From positions 1 through 64,000 of the forward strand of contig NZ_VMYE01000009.1 in the NCBI RefSeq assembly GCF_007655255.1: 64,000 nucleotides of DNA, in the 5' to 3' direction. This stretch comes from Extensimonas perlucida. Its GTDB lineage: Bacteria > Pseudomonadota > Gammaproteobacteria > Burkholderiales > Burkholderiaceae_C. The notes beneath the pieces are model-generated. The model was not told the DNA's origin, searched no databases, and saw only the letters and a list, made by a program, of their open reading frames with translations. Shown in pieces: positions 24,883 through 33,709 of the stretch; the stretch's first letter is position 1; every line of letters starts with the position of its first letter. The position numbers and the translations under genes were made by a program.

Positions 24883-26865
24883 ATGAGCAGCGAAACGCCA
24901 GAGATTCTGTGGACGCCTGCGCCTGAGCGTGTCGCAAAGGCTGAGCTCACGCGCTTTCAGCAATGGCTGGAGCGTGAAAGAGGCTTGCGTTTTGCCGACT
25001 ATGCCGCGCTGTGGCAGTGGTCGGTCGATGACCTCGAAGGCTTCTGGAGCGCGATCGTCCAGTATTTCGACCTGCCGCTCGACGATTGGAACGGCCAGGT
25101 GCTCACCGAGCGCAAGATGCCCGGCGCGCAGTGGTTCGTCGGCGCGCGCACCAACTACGCACGCCAGGTGTTCCGCCATGCCACCGATGCGCGGCCTGCG
25201 ATCGTGTTTCGCAACGAGGTGGGCGAGCGCTCCGAGATGTCCTGGCAGATGCTGCAAGAGCAGGTCGCGGCGCTCGCGCAATGGCTGCGCGAGGCGGGCG
25301 TGCAGCCTGGCGACCGCGTCGCGGCCTACCTGCCCAACATCCCGCAGACCATGGTGGCGTTTCTGGCCGTGGTGTCGGTCGGCGCGATCTGGTCCGTGTG
25401 CTCGCCCGACATGGGCGCGCCCACGGTGCTCGACCGCTTCCGCCAGATCGACCCCAAGGTGCTGATCGCCGTCGATGGCTACCACTGGGGCGGGCGCAGG
25501 TACGAGCGCAGCGACACCGTCGCCATGCTGCTCGAGGGGCTGCCGAGCGTGCAGCGCTGCATCTTCCTGCCCTACCTGGACGCGAACGCGCGCCCCGACG
25601 GCCTGCGCAACGCCGTGCTCTGGAGCGAAACCCTGGCCCAGCCAGCCGAACTGCAGATCGCCGCACTGCCTTTCGACCATCCGCTGTGGATCGTCTATTC
25701 CTCGGGCACCACGGGCCTGCCCAAGCCCATCGTGCACGGCCATGGTGGCATCGTGCTCGAACAGGTCAAGCTCATGCGCTTGCACAACGACCTCGGGCCC
25801 GAGGACAACTTCCATTGGTTCTCGACCACGGGCTGGGTCATGTGGAACTGCCAGATCGGCGGGCTGCTCGTGGGCGCGACGGCCTGCGTGTACGACGGCA
25901 ACCCGGCCTGGCCCGACTACGGCACGCTGTGGCGCTTCGCGGGCGACGTGGGCTTGCATTTTCTCGGCGCGAGCGCGGCATTTTTTGCCGCCTGCCAAAA
26001 GCAGGGCATAGAGCCGCGCGCTATCGCCGACTTGCGCTCCCTGCGCGGTGTGGGCTCGACGGGCTCGCCGCTCGCGCCCGAAAGTTACCACTGGCTCGCC
26101 GAACACTTGGGGCGCGAGGTCTGGATCAACCCGATCTCGGGTGGCACCGACTTTGCCGGCGCCTTCGTCGGTGGCGTGCCCACGCTGCCCGTGTATATCG
26201 GCGAGATGCAGGGGCGCTGCCTGGGCGCGCGTGTGGAGGCTTTCAGCGAGCAGGGCCAGCCCGTGCTCGACGAGGTCGGTGAGCTGGTGTGCACCGCGCC
26301 CATGCCCTCCATGCCGCTGTATTTCTGGAACGATCCGGGCAACAAGCGCTACCTCGAGAGTTACTTCGACATGTTCCCGGGCATGTGGCGCCACGGCGAC
26401 TGGATCCGCATCACGCCGCGCGGCGGCGCCATCATTTATGGCCGCAGCGACACCACCATCAACCGCCACGGCGTGCGCATGGGCACGAGCGACATCTACA
26501 GCGTGGTCGAAGCATTGCCCGAAGTGCTCGACAGCCTGGTCGTGGACCTCGAATACCTGGGGCGCGAGAGCTACATGCCCATGTTCGTCGTGCTGCGCCC
26601 TGGCGTCACGCTGGATCAGGGCTTGACCGAGCGCATCAAAAATGCCATCCGCACTTCCGTCTCGCCGCGCCATGTGCCTGACGAGGTGTTCGTGATCCCC
26701 GAGGTGCCGCGCACGCTCACGGGCAAGAAGCTCGAGCTGCCGATCAAAAAGCTGCTGCTCGGCCATCCGCTCGAAAAAGTCGTGAACCGCGATGCGCTCG
26801 CGAACCCCGCGAGCCTCGACTGGTTTCTCGAATTCGCGCGCCGGCGCGCCGCGCAGACGCAGTGA
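24883..26865 (+). CDS. Acetoacetate--CoA ligase (acetoacetyl-CoA synthetase)
   Basis: The 660-residue enzyme has the long N-terminal extension of acetoacetyl-CoA synthetases (FWSAIVQYFDL), the P-loop VYSSGTTGLPKPIVHG, the aromatic motif FHWFSTTGWVMWN, GGTDFAGAF, GRSDTTINRHGVRMG and the C-terminal Lys in LTGKKLE. It converts acetoacetate, ATP and CoA to acetoacetyl-CoA, feeding thiolase. Acetoacetate is the end product of HMG-CoA-lyase-type steps in leucine and isoprenoid acid breakdown, which fits the adjoining carboxylase operon; no such lyase gene is in the window. The start at 24883 follows a good ribosome binding site (GAGGAGAAG). Confidence 0.92.
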   Translation: MSSETPEILWTPAPERVAKAELTRFQQWLERERGLRFADYAALWQWSVDDLEGFWSAIVQYFDLPLDDWNGQVLTERKMPGAQWFVGARTNYARQVFRHATDARPAIVFRNEVGERSEMSWQMLQEQVAALAQWLREAGVQPGDRVAAYLPNIPQTMVAFLAVVSVGAIWSVCSPDMGAPTVLDRFRQIDPKVLIAVDGYHWGGRRYERSDTVAMLLEGLPSVQRCIFLPYLDANARPDGLRNAVLWSETLAQPAELQIAALPFDHPLWIVYSSGTTGLPKPIVHGHGGIVLEQVKLMRLHNDLGPEDNFHWFSTTGWVMWNCQIGGLLVGATACVYDGNPAWPDYGTLWRFAGDVGLHFLGASAAFFAACQKQGIEPRAIADLRSLRGVGSTGSPLAPESYHWLAEHLGREVWINPISGGTDFAGAFVGGVPTLPVYIGEMQGRCLGARVEAFSEQGQPVLDEVGELVCTAPMPSMPLYFWNDPGNKRYLESYFDMFPGMWRHGDWIRITPRGGAIIYGRSDTTINRHGVRMGTSDIYSVVEALPEVLDSLVVDLEYLGRESYMPMFVVLRPGVTLDQGLTERIKNAIRTSVSPRHVPDEVFVIPEVPRTLTGKKLELPIKKLLLGHPLEKVVNRDALANPASLDWFLEFARRRAAQTQ

Positions 26866-26926
26866 TGCGCACTTTGTTTCCCTCCTTTTTCACCCCCTCT
26901 GACAATCCCACTACCTAGGAAGCACC

Positions 26927-27709
26927 ATGAGCGATAAAGAAGTCATGTACGACGTCAAGAACTACGTCGCCACGATCACCATCAACCGCCCCAAGACGCT
27001 CAATGCGTTCACGGGCGACAACATCAAGGAAATGGAAAGCCTGCTGGCCCAGGCCGCGGCCGACCCCAAGGTCGGTGTGATCGTGCTCACGGGCACGGGC
27101 GAACGCGCATTCTGCGTGGGTGGTGACGTGAACTGGGAAAAGGGCACGGGCGGCAAGAGCGGCCTGCAAGACCTGGACTTCCATTTCAACCGGCAGATCG
27201 CCGAGTGCCCCAAGCCCGTGATTGCGCGCGTCAACGGCTACGCGATCGGTGCCGGGCACCACATCGCCTATTTTTGCGATTACACGATTGCGGCTGAACA
27301 CGCTATCTTTGGCCAGAACGGCCCGCGCGTGGGCTCGCCTGCGGGCGGCTACATCGTTGCGCATGCGGCCAACGTGCTCGGTCACAAGCGTGCGCGCGAG
27401 CTCTGGATGCTGTGCCGCCGCTACACCGCGCAGCAGGCTTACGAATGGGGCCTGGCCAATGCCGTCGTGCCCATGGCCAAGCTCGACGAAGAAGTGCAAA
27501 AAGTCTGCGACGAGCTGCTTTCGCTCTCACCCACCTGCCTCAAAATCGTCAAACGCTCGTTCTACCACCACATGGAGCCGATCCTGAAGTACGACATGAA
27601 CGACATGATCAAGGAAGTCGCCCCGAACTACTTCAGCACCGGCGAGCAGCAAGAGGGTGCGAGCGCTTTCCTCGAAAAACGCAAGCCCGACTTCAGCAAA
27701 TTCCGTTGA
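26927..27709 (+). CDS. BadI/MenB-like crotonase (possible ring-opening hydrolase)
   Basis: The 260-residue crotonase-fold protein resembles 2-ketocyclohexanecarboxyl-CoA hydrolase (BadI) and naphthoate synthase (MenB) more than ordinary hydratases. Shared features are RAFCVGGDVNW, ARVNGYAIGAGHH, FGQNGPRVGSPAGGY, LWMLCRRYTAQQA and the terminal EKRKPDFSKFR. BadI hydrolyses a cyclic beta-ketoacyl-CoA to a linear dicarboxylyl-CoA. Context (ligases, acyl-CoA dehydrogenase, CoA-transferases) would allow alicyclic acid degradation, but badH and badK partners are not evident. A family repeat follows the stop codon. The exact activity is uncertain. Confidence 0.75.
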   Translation: MSDKEVMYDVKNYVATITINRPKTLNAFTGDNIKEMESLLAQAAADPKVGVIVLTGTGERAFCVGGDVNWEKGTGGKSGLQDLDFHFNRQIAECPKPVIARVNGYAIGAGHHIAYFCDYTIAAEHAIFGQNGPRVGSPAGGYIVAHAANVLGHKRARELWMLCRRYTAQQAYEWGLANAVVPMAKLDEEVQKVCDELLSLSPTCLKIVKRSFYHHMEPILKYDMNDMIKEVAPNYFSTGEQQEGASAFLEKRKPDFSKFR

Positions 27710-27714
27710 TCGCA

Positions 27715-27774
27715 ACAGCTATTGTTTGAGTAGCTGCTTGCGCTTTATAGACGGGCGCTAGAGGCATATTTCAT
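27715..27774 (+). repeat. Comamonadaceae-type short intergenic repeat, copy 5
   Basis: GTAGCTGCTTGCGCTTTATA, followed by GGGCGCTAGAGGCATATTTCA, matches the family consensus nearly throughout. A partial extra copy of its left part (CAGCTATTGTTTGAG) precedes it. It occupies half of the 129-base gap between two genes of the plus-strand run. Confidence 0.75.
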
Positions 27775-27838
27775 CTAAATTTTACCGCTGCCTCTGGCCA
27801 TCCTCCCAGCCCCGTCCTTTCCCATCTTCGTTTGCAAA

Positions 27839-28996
27839 ATGACCACCACCGAACGCTACCCCGAGCTGCGCGCCGCGCTGCGCGATCTTTTCAAGCGCTT
27901 TCCCGATGAATACTTTCGCAAAATCGACGAGGCCCGCGGCTATCCCGAGGAATTCGTCGATGCGCTCACGCAGGCCGGCTGGCTTGCCGTGATGATTCCG
28001 CAGGAATACGGCGGCGCGGGGCTGGGCCTGGCGGAGGCCTCGGTGGTCATGGAGGAAGTCAACCGCTGCGGGGGCAACGCCGGTGCCTGCCACGGCCAGA
28101 TGTACAACATGGGCACCTTGCTGCGCCACGGCTCGCCAGAGCAAAAGCGCCGCTACCTGCCCAAGATCGCGAGCGGCGCGCTGCGCCTGCAATCCATGGG
28201 CGTGACCGAGCCCACCACCGGCACCGACACCACCAAGATCAAGACCACGGCGACCAAGCAGGGCGACCGTTACGTGGTCAATGGCCAGAAGGTGTGGATC
28301 TCGCGCATCCAGCACTCTGACCTGATGATCCTGCTGGCGCGCACCACGCCGCTCAAGGACGTGAAGCGCAAGTCCGAGGGCATGTCGATCTTCATCGTCG
28401 ACTTGCATGAAGCCATCGGCAAGGGCCTCACCGTGAAGCCGATCCGCAACATGGTCAACCACGAGACCAACGAGCTCTTTTTCGACAACCTCGAAATCCC
28501 CGAAGAAAACCTCATCGGCCAGGAAGGGCAGGGCTTCAAATACATTCTCGACGGCCTGAACGCCGAGCGCACGCTGATCGCCGCCGAATGCATAGGCGAC
28601 GCGCGCTGGTTCGTGGAGCGCAGCGCCCGCTACGCGCGCGAGCGCCGCGTGTTCGACCGCCCGATCGGCCAAAACCAGGGCGTGCAATTCCCGATTGCCG
28701 AGGCGCACATCGAAACCGAAGCCGCCGACCTCATGCGCTGGCGCGCCTGCGAGCTGTTCGACGCGCACCAGCCCTGCGGCGCCGAAGCCAACATGGCCAA
28801 GTACCTCGCCGTCAAAGCCTCGTGGGAGGCCGCGAACACCGCGATCCAGACGCACGGCGGCTTCGGCTTTGCCTGCGAATACGACGTGGAGCGCAAATTC
28901 CGCGAAACGCGCCTGTACCAGGTCGCGCCGATCTCGACCAATCTGGTGCTCAGCTACGTGGCCGAACACGTGCTCGGTCTGCCGCGTTCTTTCTGA
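27839..28996 (+). CDS. Acyl-CoA dehydrogenase (isovaleryl-type active site)
   Basis: The 385-residue flavoenzyme has VTEPTTGTDTTKI, the helix-G motif LNAERTLIAAE with the isovaleryl-type catalytic Glu, and a C-terminus of APISTNLVLSYVAEHVLGLPRSF. It is a close relative of the last gene of the minus-strand operon (1804-2991). The ATG at 27839 has no evident Shine-Dalgarno sequence (TTTGCAAAATG). The CoA-transferase gene follows after 11 bases, so these two form a unit, probably with the lyase genes downstream. Confidence 0.9.
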   Translation: MTTTERYPELRAALRDLFKRFPDEYFRKIDEARGYPEEFVDALTQAGWLAVMIPQEYGGAGLGLAEASVVMEEVNRCGGNAGACHGQMYNMGTLLRHGSPEQKRRYLPKIASGALRLQSMGVTEPTTGTDTTKIKTTATKQGDRYVVNGQKVWISRIQHSDLMILLARTTPLKDVKRKSEGMSIFIVDLHEAIGKGLTVKPIRNMVNHETNELFFDNLEIPEENLIGQEGQGFKYILDGLNAERTLIAAECIGDARWFVERSARYARERRVFDRPIGQNQGVQFPIAEAHIETEAADLMRWRACELFDAHQPCGAEANMAKYLAVKASWEAANTAIQTHGGFGFACEYDVERKFRETRLYQVAPISTNLVLSYVAEHVLGLPRSF

Positions 28997-29007
28997 AGGG
29001 GCCATCC

Positions 29008-30183
29008 ATGCGTCCCTTGGAAGGAATGCTCGTCGTCACGCTCGAGCACGCGATCGCCGCACCGTTTTGCACGCGCCAGCTCGCCGACCTCGGCGCGCGC
29101 GTGATCAAGGTCGAGCGCCCTGGCGAGGGCGACTTCGCGCGCGCCTACGACGGCCGCACGCACGGCCTGGCCTCGCACTTCGTCTGGTGCAACCGCTCCA
29201 AAGAGAGCCTGACGCTGGACCTCAAGCACCCCGAAGGCCGCGCCATCCTGCAAAAGCTGCTGGAGCGCGCCGACGTGCTGGTGCAAAACCTCGCGCCGGG
29301 CGCGGCCGCACGCATGGGGCTCGACCACGCGCGCCTTGCAGCGGTGAACCCGCGCATCGTCGTGTGCGGCATTTCGGGCTACGGCGACGGCGGCCCCTAT
29401 ACCGAGAAAAAAGCCTACGACCTGCTGATCCAGAGCGAATCGGGCTTCGTGTCGATCACCGGCACGCCCGAACATCCGAGCAAGGCGGGCCTGTCGATTG
29501 CCGACATCGCGGCAGGCATGTACGCCTACAGCAGCATCCTTGCGGCCCTGCTCGAGCGCGGGCGCACGGGGCAGGGGCGGCAGATCGAAATCTCCATGCT
29601 CGAAGCCATGGCCGAGTGGATGGGCTATCCGCTTTACTACACCATAGACGGCCAGCCGCCGCCCGTGCGCGCTGGCGCCGCGCACGCCTCCATTTACCCC
29701 TATGGCCCTTTCACCTGCGGCGACGGCAAGCAGGTCGTGCTCGCCGTGCAGCACGACCGTGAATGGGCCACGTTCTGCGAAAAAGTCCTGCAGCGCCCCG
29801 ACCTGGTGCAGCCCTACCTCGGCAACGCCAAGCGCCTGGCCGAGCGTGAGCAGCTGCGCGTGGTGATAGAGCAGGTCTGCGCCACGCTCACCGCGGCGCA
29901 GCTCGTCGAGCGCCTCGACGCCGCGCAGATCGCCAACGGCCAGCTCAACGAGATCGCCGACCTCTGGCAGCACCCCCAGCTCGCCGCGCGCGGGCGCTGG
30001 ACGCAGATCGATTCTCCCGCGGGCCCGCTGCCCGCGCTCTACCCGCCGCACCACTTGCAAGGCAGCGCGCCGCCGCCCATGGGGCCGGTGCCTGCGCTCG
30101 GCGCGCACACCGAAGCGATCCTCGCTGAACTCGGCTATGCCGATGCCGATGTCGCGCGCCTGCGCGCCGCCAAAGCCATTTGA
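29008..30183 (+). CDS. CaiB/BaiF family (type III) CoA-transferase
   Basis: This 391-residue protein starts MRPLEGMLVVTLEHAIAAPF and contains LADLGARVIKVERPGEGDF, NRSKESLTLDLKHPEG and the catalytic Asp in LSIADIAAGMYA. It is a distinct paralogue of the protein at 23661-24878. It sits between an acyl-CoA dehydrogenase and the MmgE/PrpD, CitE-like and citryl-CoA lyase genes, so the likely substrate is a di- or tricarboxylic acid handled by those enzymes. That last point is inference from context only. Confidence 0.9.
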   Translation: MRPLEGMLVVTLEHAIAAPFCTRQLADLGARVIKVERPGEGDFARAYDGRTHGLASHFVWCNRSKESLTLDLKHPEGRAILQKLLERADVLVQNLAPGAAARMGLDHARLAAVNPRIVVCGISGYGDGGPYTEKKAYDLLIQSESGFVSITGTPEHPSKAGLSIADIAAGMYAYSSILAALLERGRTGQGRQIEISMLEAMAEWMGYPLYYTIDGQPPPVRAGAAHASIYPYGPFTCGDGKQVVLAVQHDREWATFCEKVLQRPDLVQPYLGNAKRLAEREQLRVVIEQVCATLTAAQLVERLDAAQIANGQLNEIADLWQHPQLAARGRWTQIDSPAGPLPALYPPHHLQGSAPPPMGPVPALGAHTEAILAELGYADADVARLRAAKAI

Positions 30184-30211
30184 GCTCCCAGCCATTGTGT
30201 AAACCAATGCC

Positions 30212-31582
30212 ATGACTGAAAACGCCACCCCGAGCGCCACGCTGGCCGCCTTTGCCGCGGGCCTGCAATTCGATGCCATTCCCGCTGCGGTGCTGCGCCG
30301 CACCGAAGACCTGTTCCTCGACTGGTTCGCCTCTGCCCTCGCGGGCAAGGGCGCGCGCCCCGTCGAAGCGATCGAAAGCTATGCGCGCGCCATGGGGCCT
30401 GCCGAGGGCAGCGCCGAAGTGCTGATCTCGCGCCGCATGACCTCGCCGCATTTCGCCGCCATGGTCAACGCCGCGGCCTCGCACTACGCCGAGCAGGACG
30501 ACGTGCACAACGGCTCGGTGTTCCACCCCGCGGCCGTGGTGTTTCCGGCGGCGCTTGCCGTGGCGCAGGAGCTCGCCGCGAGCGGGCGCGAATTTCTCAC
30601 CGCCGTGGTAGCGGGCTACGAAGTCGGCATCCGCGTGGGCGAATTCCTCGGGCGCTCGCACTACCGCATCTTCCACACCACGGCCACGGCGGGCACGCTC
30701 GCCGCGGCCGCTGCTGCCGGGCGCCTGCTCGGGCTCGACGCCGCGACCATGCTGCACGCCTTCGGCAGCGCCGGCACGCAGGCTGCGGGCTTGTGGGAGT
30801 TTTTGCGCGACGCGGCCGATTCCAAGCAGTTGCACACAGCGCATGCGGCCTCGAGCGGCCTCGCTTCGGCCTATTTGGCGCGCGCGGGCCTGACCGGCGC
30901 GCGGCAGATCCTCGAGGGCCCGCAGGGCATGGCCGCCGGCATGTCGAGCGACGCCGATCCCGCGCGCCTCACCGACCGGCTGGGCACGCGCTGGGCCACG
31001 GCAGAAACCTCGTTCAAATACCACGCCTCGTGCCGCCACACGCACCCGAGCGCGGACGCCTTGCTCAGCCTGATGCAAACGCATGGCCTGAAAGCCGACG
31101 ACATCGAGAGCGTGACCACGCTCGTGCACCAGGGCGCGATCGACGTGCTCGGCCGCGTCACGGTGCCGAGCACCGTGCACCAGGCCAAGTTTTCCATGGG
31201 CACCGTGCTCGGGCTGGCCGCCGAATATGGCTATGCCGGACTCAACGAGTTCGAGCAGCATTTTCTCGCGCCGCGCGTGGCCGCGTTCCGCGACCGCGTG
31301 CGCATGGAGCTCGACCCTGAAGTCGATGCGGCCTACCCGCAGCGCTGGATCGGCAAGGTGCTGGTCAAGACGCGCGACGGCCGCACGCTGAGCGCGCGTG
31401 TCGATGAGCCCAAGGGCGACCCGGGCAACACGCTCACGCGCGCCGAACTCGAAGACAAGGCCCAGCGCCTGGCTGCCTACGGCAAGGCCGCGAGTGCGCA
31501 GGAAATGCAGGCATTGATCGCGCGCATCTGGGCCATCGCAGACGCACCGCACATAGGCCGCTGGCTGGCCCCCGCAGCATGA
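30212..31582 (+). CDS. MmgE/PrpD family protein
   Basis: The 456-residue protein belongs to the 2-methylcitrate dehydratase/cis-aconitate decarboxylase superfamily. It has an all-helical N-terminal domain (MVNAAASHYAEQDD, SVFHPAAVVFPAALA, GSAGTQAAGLWEF) and a second domain with KYHASCRHTHPSADA. Family reactions include dehydration of 2-methylcitrate, decarboxylation of aconitate and epimerisation of amino-dicarboxylates. Its stop overlaps the start of the CitE-like gene by four bases (ATGA), implying coupled translation. Distance from the classical prp operon genes argues against ordinary propionate catabolism. Confidence 0.85.
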   Translation: MTENATPSATLAAFAAGLQFDAIPAAVLRRTEDLFLDWFASALAGKGARPVEAIESYARAMGPAEGSAEVLISRRMTSPHFAAMVNAAASHYAEQDDVHNGSVFHPAAVVFPAALAVAQELAASGREFLTAVVAGYEVGIRVGEFLGRSHYRIFHTTATAGTLAAAAAAGRLLGLDAATMLHAFGSAGTQAAGLWEFLRDAADSKQLHTAHAASSGLASAYLARAGLTGARQILEGPQGMAAGMSSDADPARLTDRLGTRWATAETSFKYHASCRHTHPSADALLSLMQTHGLKADDIESVTTLVHQGAIDVLGRVTVPSTVHQAKFSMGTVLGLAAEYGYAGLNEFEQHFLAPRVAAFRDRVRMELDPEVDAAYPQRWIGKVLVKTRDGRTLSARVDEPKGDPGNTLTRAELEDKAQRLAAYGKAASAQEMQALIARIWAIADAPHIGRWLAPAA

Positions 31583-32454
31583 GTAGCAGCGCCCCCGCAT
31601 TGCCGCCGGCGCTGCCGCGCAGCTACCTGTTCGTGCCCGCAGACCGCCCCGAGCGCATCGCCAAGGCGCGCGCGAGCGGCGCCGACGTGGTGATCGTCGA
31701 CCTCGAAGATGCCGTCGCCCCCGAAGCCAAGCCGCGCGCCCGCGTGGCGCTGGCCCAGGTGCTCGACCAAGCCATGGCCCAGCCTCCCGCCGCGCAAGGC
31801 GCCGGCGCAGCCTTGCTCGTGCGCATCAACGCCGCGGGCACGCCCTGGTTCGAGGACGACCTCGAACTGTGCCGCCACCCGGGCGTAGAAGCCATCATGC
31901 TGCCCAAGGCCGAAGGCATAGACGAGGTCTGCGCGGTGGTCGAAACCACGTTCAAGGACGTCATCCCCATCATCGAATCGGCGCGTGGTGTGCACGAGAC
32001 GGCGCAGGTCGCGCGCGTGCCCGGCGTGGTGCGGCTGGCTTTCGGCAGCGTCGATCTGGCGCTCGACCTGGGCATAGACTGCGCGCCCGAGGGCGAAGAA
32101 ATCGAACTGCTGCCGTTTCGCGCGCAGCTCGTGCTCGCTGCGCGGCTCGCCGGCCTGGCCGCACCCATCGACGGCGTGAGCACCGCGATCCACGACCTGC
32201 CGCGCCTGCAAAAAGACGCCGAGCGCTCGCGCCGCCTGGGTTTTGGCGCCAAGCTGTGCATCCATCCACAACAGATCGCCACCGTGCGCGCCGTGTTTGC
32301 GCCGAGCGCCGAGCGCGTCGCCTGGGCGCAGCGCGTGTGCGCGGCGTTCGACGCGGCAGGCGGTGCGGCTGTGGCCGTCGATGGCCAGATGGTGGACTTG
32401 CCCGTTTACCAGCGTGCCCGTGCCGTGCTGCGCGATGCTGGGTTGCTCGGCTGA
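31579..32454 (+). CDS. HpcH/HpaI-CitE-like acyl-CoA lyase
   Basis: The 291-residue TIM-barrel protein starts with RSYLFVPADRPERIAKA and has VIVDLEDAVAPEAK, RINAAGTPWF, the metal-binding Glu in IPIIESARG, the Asp in FGSVDLALDLG, and CIHPQQI. The fold is shared by citryl-CoA, malyl-CoA and citramalyl-CoA lyases. It is translationally coupled to MmgE/PrpD and followed, 69 bases later, by a citryl-CoA lyase-like gene. No citD or citF genes of classical citrate lyase are present, so a free-standing CoA-ester lyase is more likely. Confidence 0.85.
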   Translation: MSSSAPALPPALPRSYLFVPADRPERIAKARASGADVVIVDLEDAVAPEAKPRARVALAQVLDQAMAQPPAAQGAGAALLVRINAAGTPWFEDDLELCRHPGVEAIMLPKAEGIDEVCAVVETTFKDVIPIIESARGVHETAQVARVPGVVRLAFGSVDLALDLGIDCAPEGEEIELLPFRAQLVLAARLAGLAAPIDGVSTAIHDLPRLQKDAERSRRLGFGAKLCIHPQQIATVRAVFAPSAERVAWAQRVCAAFDAAGGAAVAVDGQMVDLPVYQRARAVLRDAGLLG

Positions 32455-32523
32455 AGGCCGGCCCACGCCAGTTGGCCCGTATTTCCCACGGTATTTTTCA
32501 TAGCCGGAACAAGGAGTTTCCTC

Positions 32524-33309
32524 ATGGCCCGCAAAAGCAAACCCATCCGCTCCGACATCGCCTGGAGCACGCCCGACCGTATCGAAGTGCGCGGCAAAAG
32601 CCTGCCCGACGAGCTGCTGGGGCACATCCACCTGGGCGACATGGCCTTTTTGCAGATCCTCGGCCGCATGCCCACGCCGCAGGAGTCCAACGTTTTCAAC
32701 GCCATCGCGGTCACGCTGGTCGAGCACGGCATCACACCGAGCGCGCTGGCCGCGCGCCTGACCTACGCCGGTGCACCCGAAGCCCTGCAGGCCGCCGTGG
32801 CCGCCGGCTTGTGCGGCCTGGGCAGCGTGTTCGTGGGCAGCACCGAGGGCACGGCCAAGATGCTCTATGAAGCGCTGCCGCCAGGAACCAAGGGCGCCGA
32901 CCTCGAACGCATCGCCGTCGACACCGTGGCCGCCTACCGCGCGCGCGGGCAGATCATCCCGGGCCTGGGCCATCCGCTGCACAAGCCCGTCGATCCGCGC
33001 GCGCCGCGCCTGTTCCAGATCGCCAAGGACAACGGCTTTTCGGGCGACTACATCCGCCTCGAGCAACTGATCTGCGCCGAAGCCGAGCGCGCCGCGGGTA
33101 AATCTCTGCCCGTGAATGCCACCGGTGCCATAGGCGCGATCTGCTGCGAACTGAACTTGCCCTGGAAAATCGTGCGCGGCATCGGCGTGTTTGCGCGCGC
33201 CATCGGCCTCGTCGGGCACATTCTCGAAGAAAGCAACAACCCGATCGCCGTCGAAATCTGGCAGCGCGTCGAGGACGAGGCCACCCAGCATATCCGGCCG
33301 CAAAGCTGA
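32524..33309 (+). CDS. Citryl-CoA lyase-like protein (short citrate-synthase homologue)
   Basis: The 261-residue protein covers only the C-terminal catalytic half of the citrate synthase fold. It retains the His/Arg loop PGLGHPLHKPVDPRAPRL and the end block ARAIGLVGHILEESNNPI. Such short forms are annotated as citryl-CoA lyases or citrate-synthase-like enzymes. It probably cleaves or forms a branched citryl-type CoA ester. AAGGAG at 32511-32516 sets the start. It ends the plus-strand run, six bases from the convergent helix-hairpin-helix gene. Confidence 0.8.
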   Translation: MARKSKPIRSDIAWSTPDRIEVRGKSLPDELLGHIHLGDMAFLQILGRMPTPQESNVFNAIAVTLVEHGITPSALAARLTYAGAPEALQAAVAAGLCGLGSVFVGSTEGTAKMLYEALPPGTKGADLERIAVDTVAAYRARGQIIPGLGHPLHKPVDPRAPRLFQIAKDNGFSGDYIRLEQLICAEAERAAGKSLPVNATGAIGAICCELNLPWKIVRGIGVFARAIGLVGHILEESNNPIAVEIWQRVEDEATQHIRPQS

Positions 33310-33315
33310 TTTTGC

Positions 33316-33675
33316 TCACCGAGCTGGAGGCTCTTCGGCGGTTGTCCGGTATTTGCTGCGCGCGGGCTTTCCTGGCGCGGCATCGAAAGGCTGGCCATTG
33401 ACCGTCAGCCCCTCGGCCGAGAGCCGCGTCGCCGAGCGCGGGCCTACGCCGGGCACGCGGCCGAGAAAGTCGTTCCAGTCTTGAAACGGCGCCTGGCCGC
33501 GCGCCTCGAGGATGCGCCGCGACAATGCCGGGCCTATGCCCTTGAGGCCATCGAGTTCGGCCTCGCTCGCGCGGTTGAGCTCCACAGGGCCCGCGTCGGC
33601 GGCAAATGCTGCAGTCGCGCAAGGGCCCAGCAGGGCATACACCAGAACGCAAGTGGACAGGATGCGCTGCAACAT
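33316..33675 (-). CDS. Secreted helix-hairpin-helix (ComEA-like) protein
   Basis: The 119-residue protein has a signal peptide (LSTCVLVYALLGPCATAAFA, cleavage near residue 25) and two helix-hairpin-helix motifs (ELNRASEAELDGLKGIGPAL and LGRVPGVGPRSATRL). ComEA-type proteins bind incoming DNA in the periplasm during transformation. It is shorter than ComEA of model species and lacks a membrane anchor beyond the signal. It is the last gene of the housekeeping block, 34 bases after lapB. Whether it takes part in DNA uptake here is unknown. Confidence 0.8.
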   Translation of the reverse strand: MLQRILSTCVLVYALLGPCATAAFAADAGPVELNRASEAELDGLKGIGPALSRRILEARGQAPFQDWNDFLGRVPGVGPRSATRLSAEGLTVNGQPFDAAPGKPARSKYRTTAEEPPAR

Positions 33676-33709
33676 GATGGGTGTCCTTTTATCACTTCGT
33701 CTGCCGGAC

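Noticed and set aside
31579-33309. Classical citrate lyase operon (citDEF)
   Set aside because: No acyl carrier protein (citD), citF, citC or citX genes accompany the CitE-like and citryl-CoA lyase-like genes.
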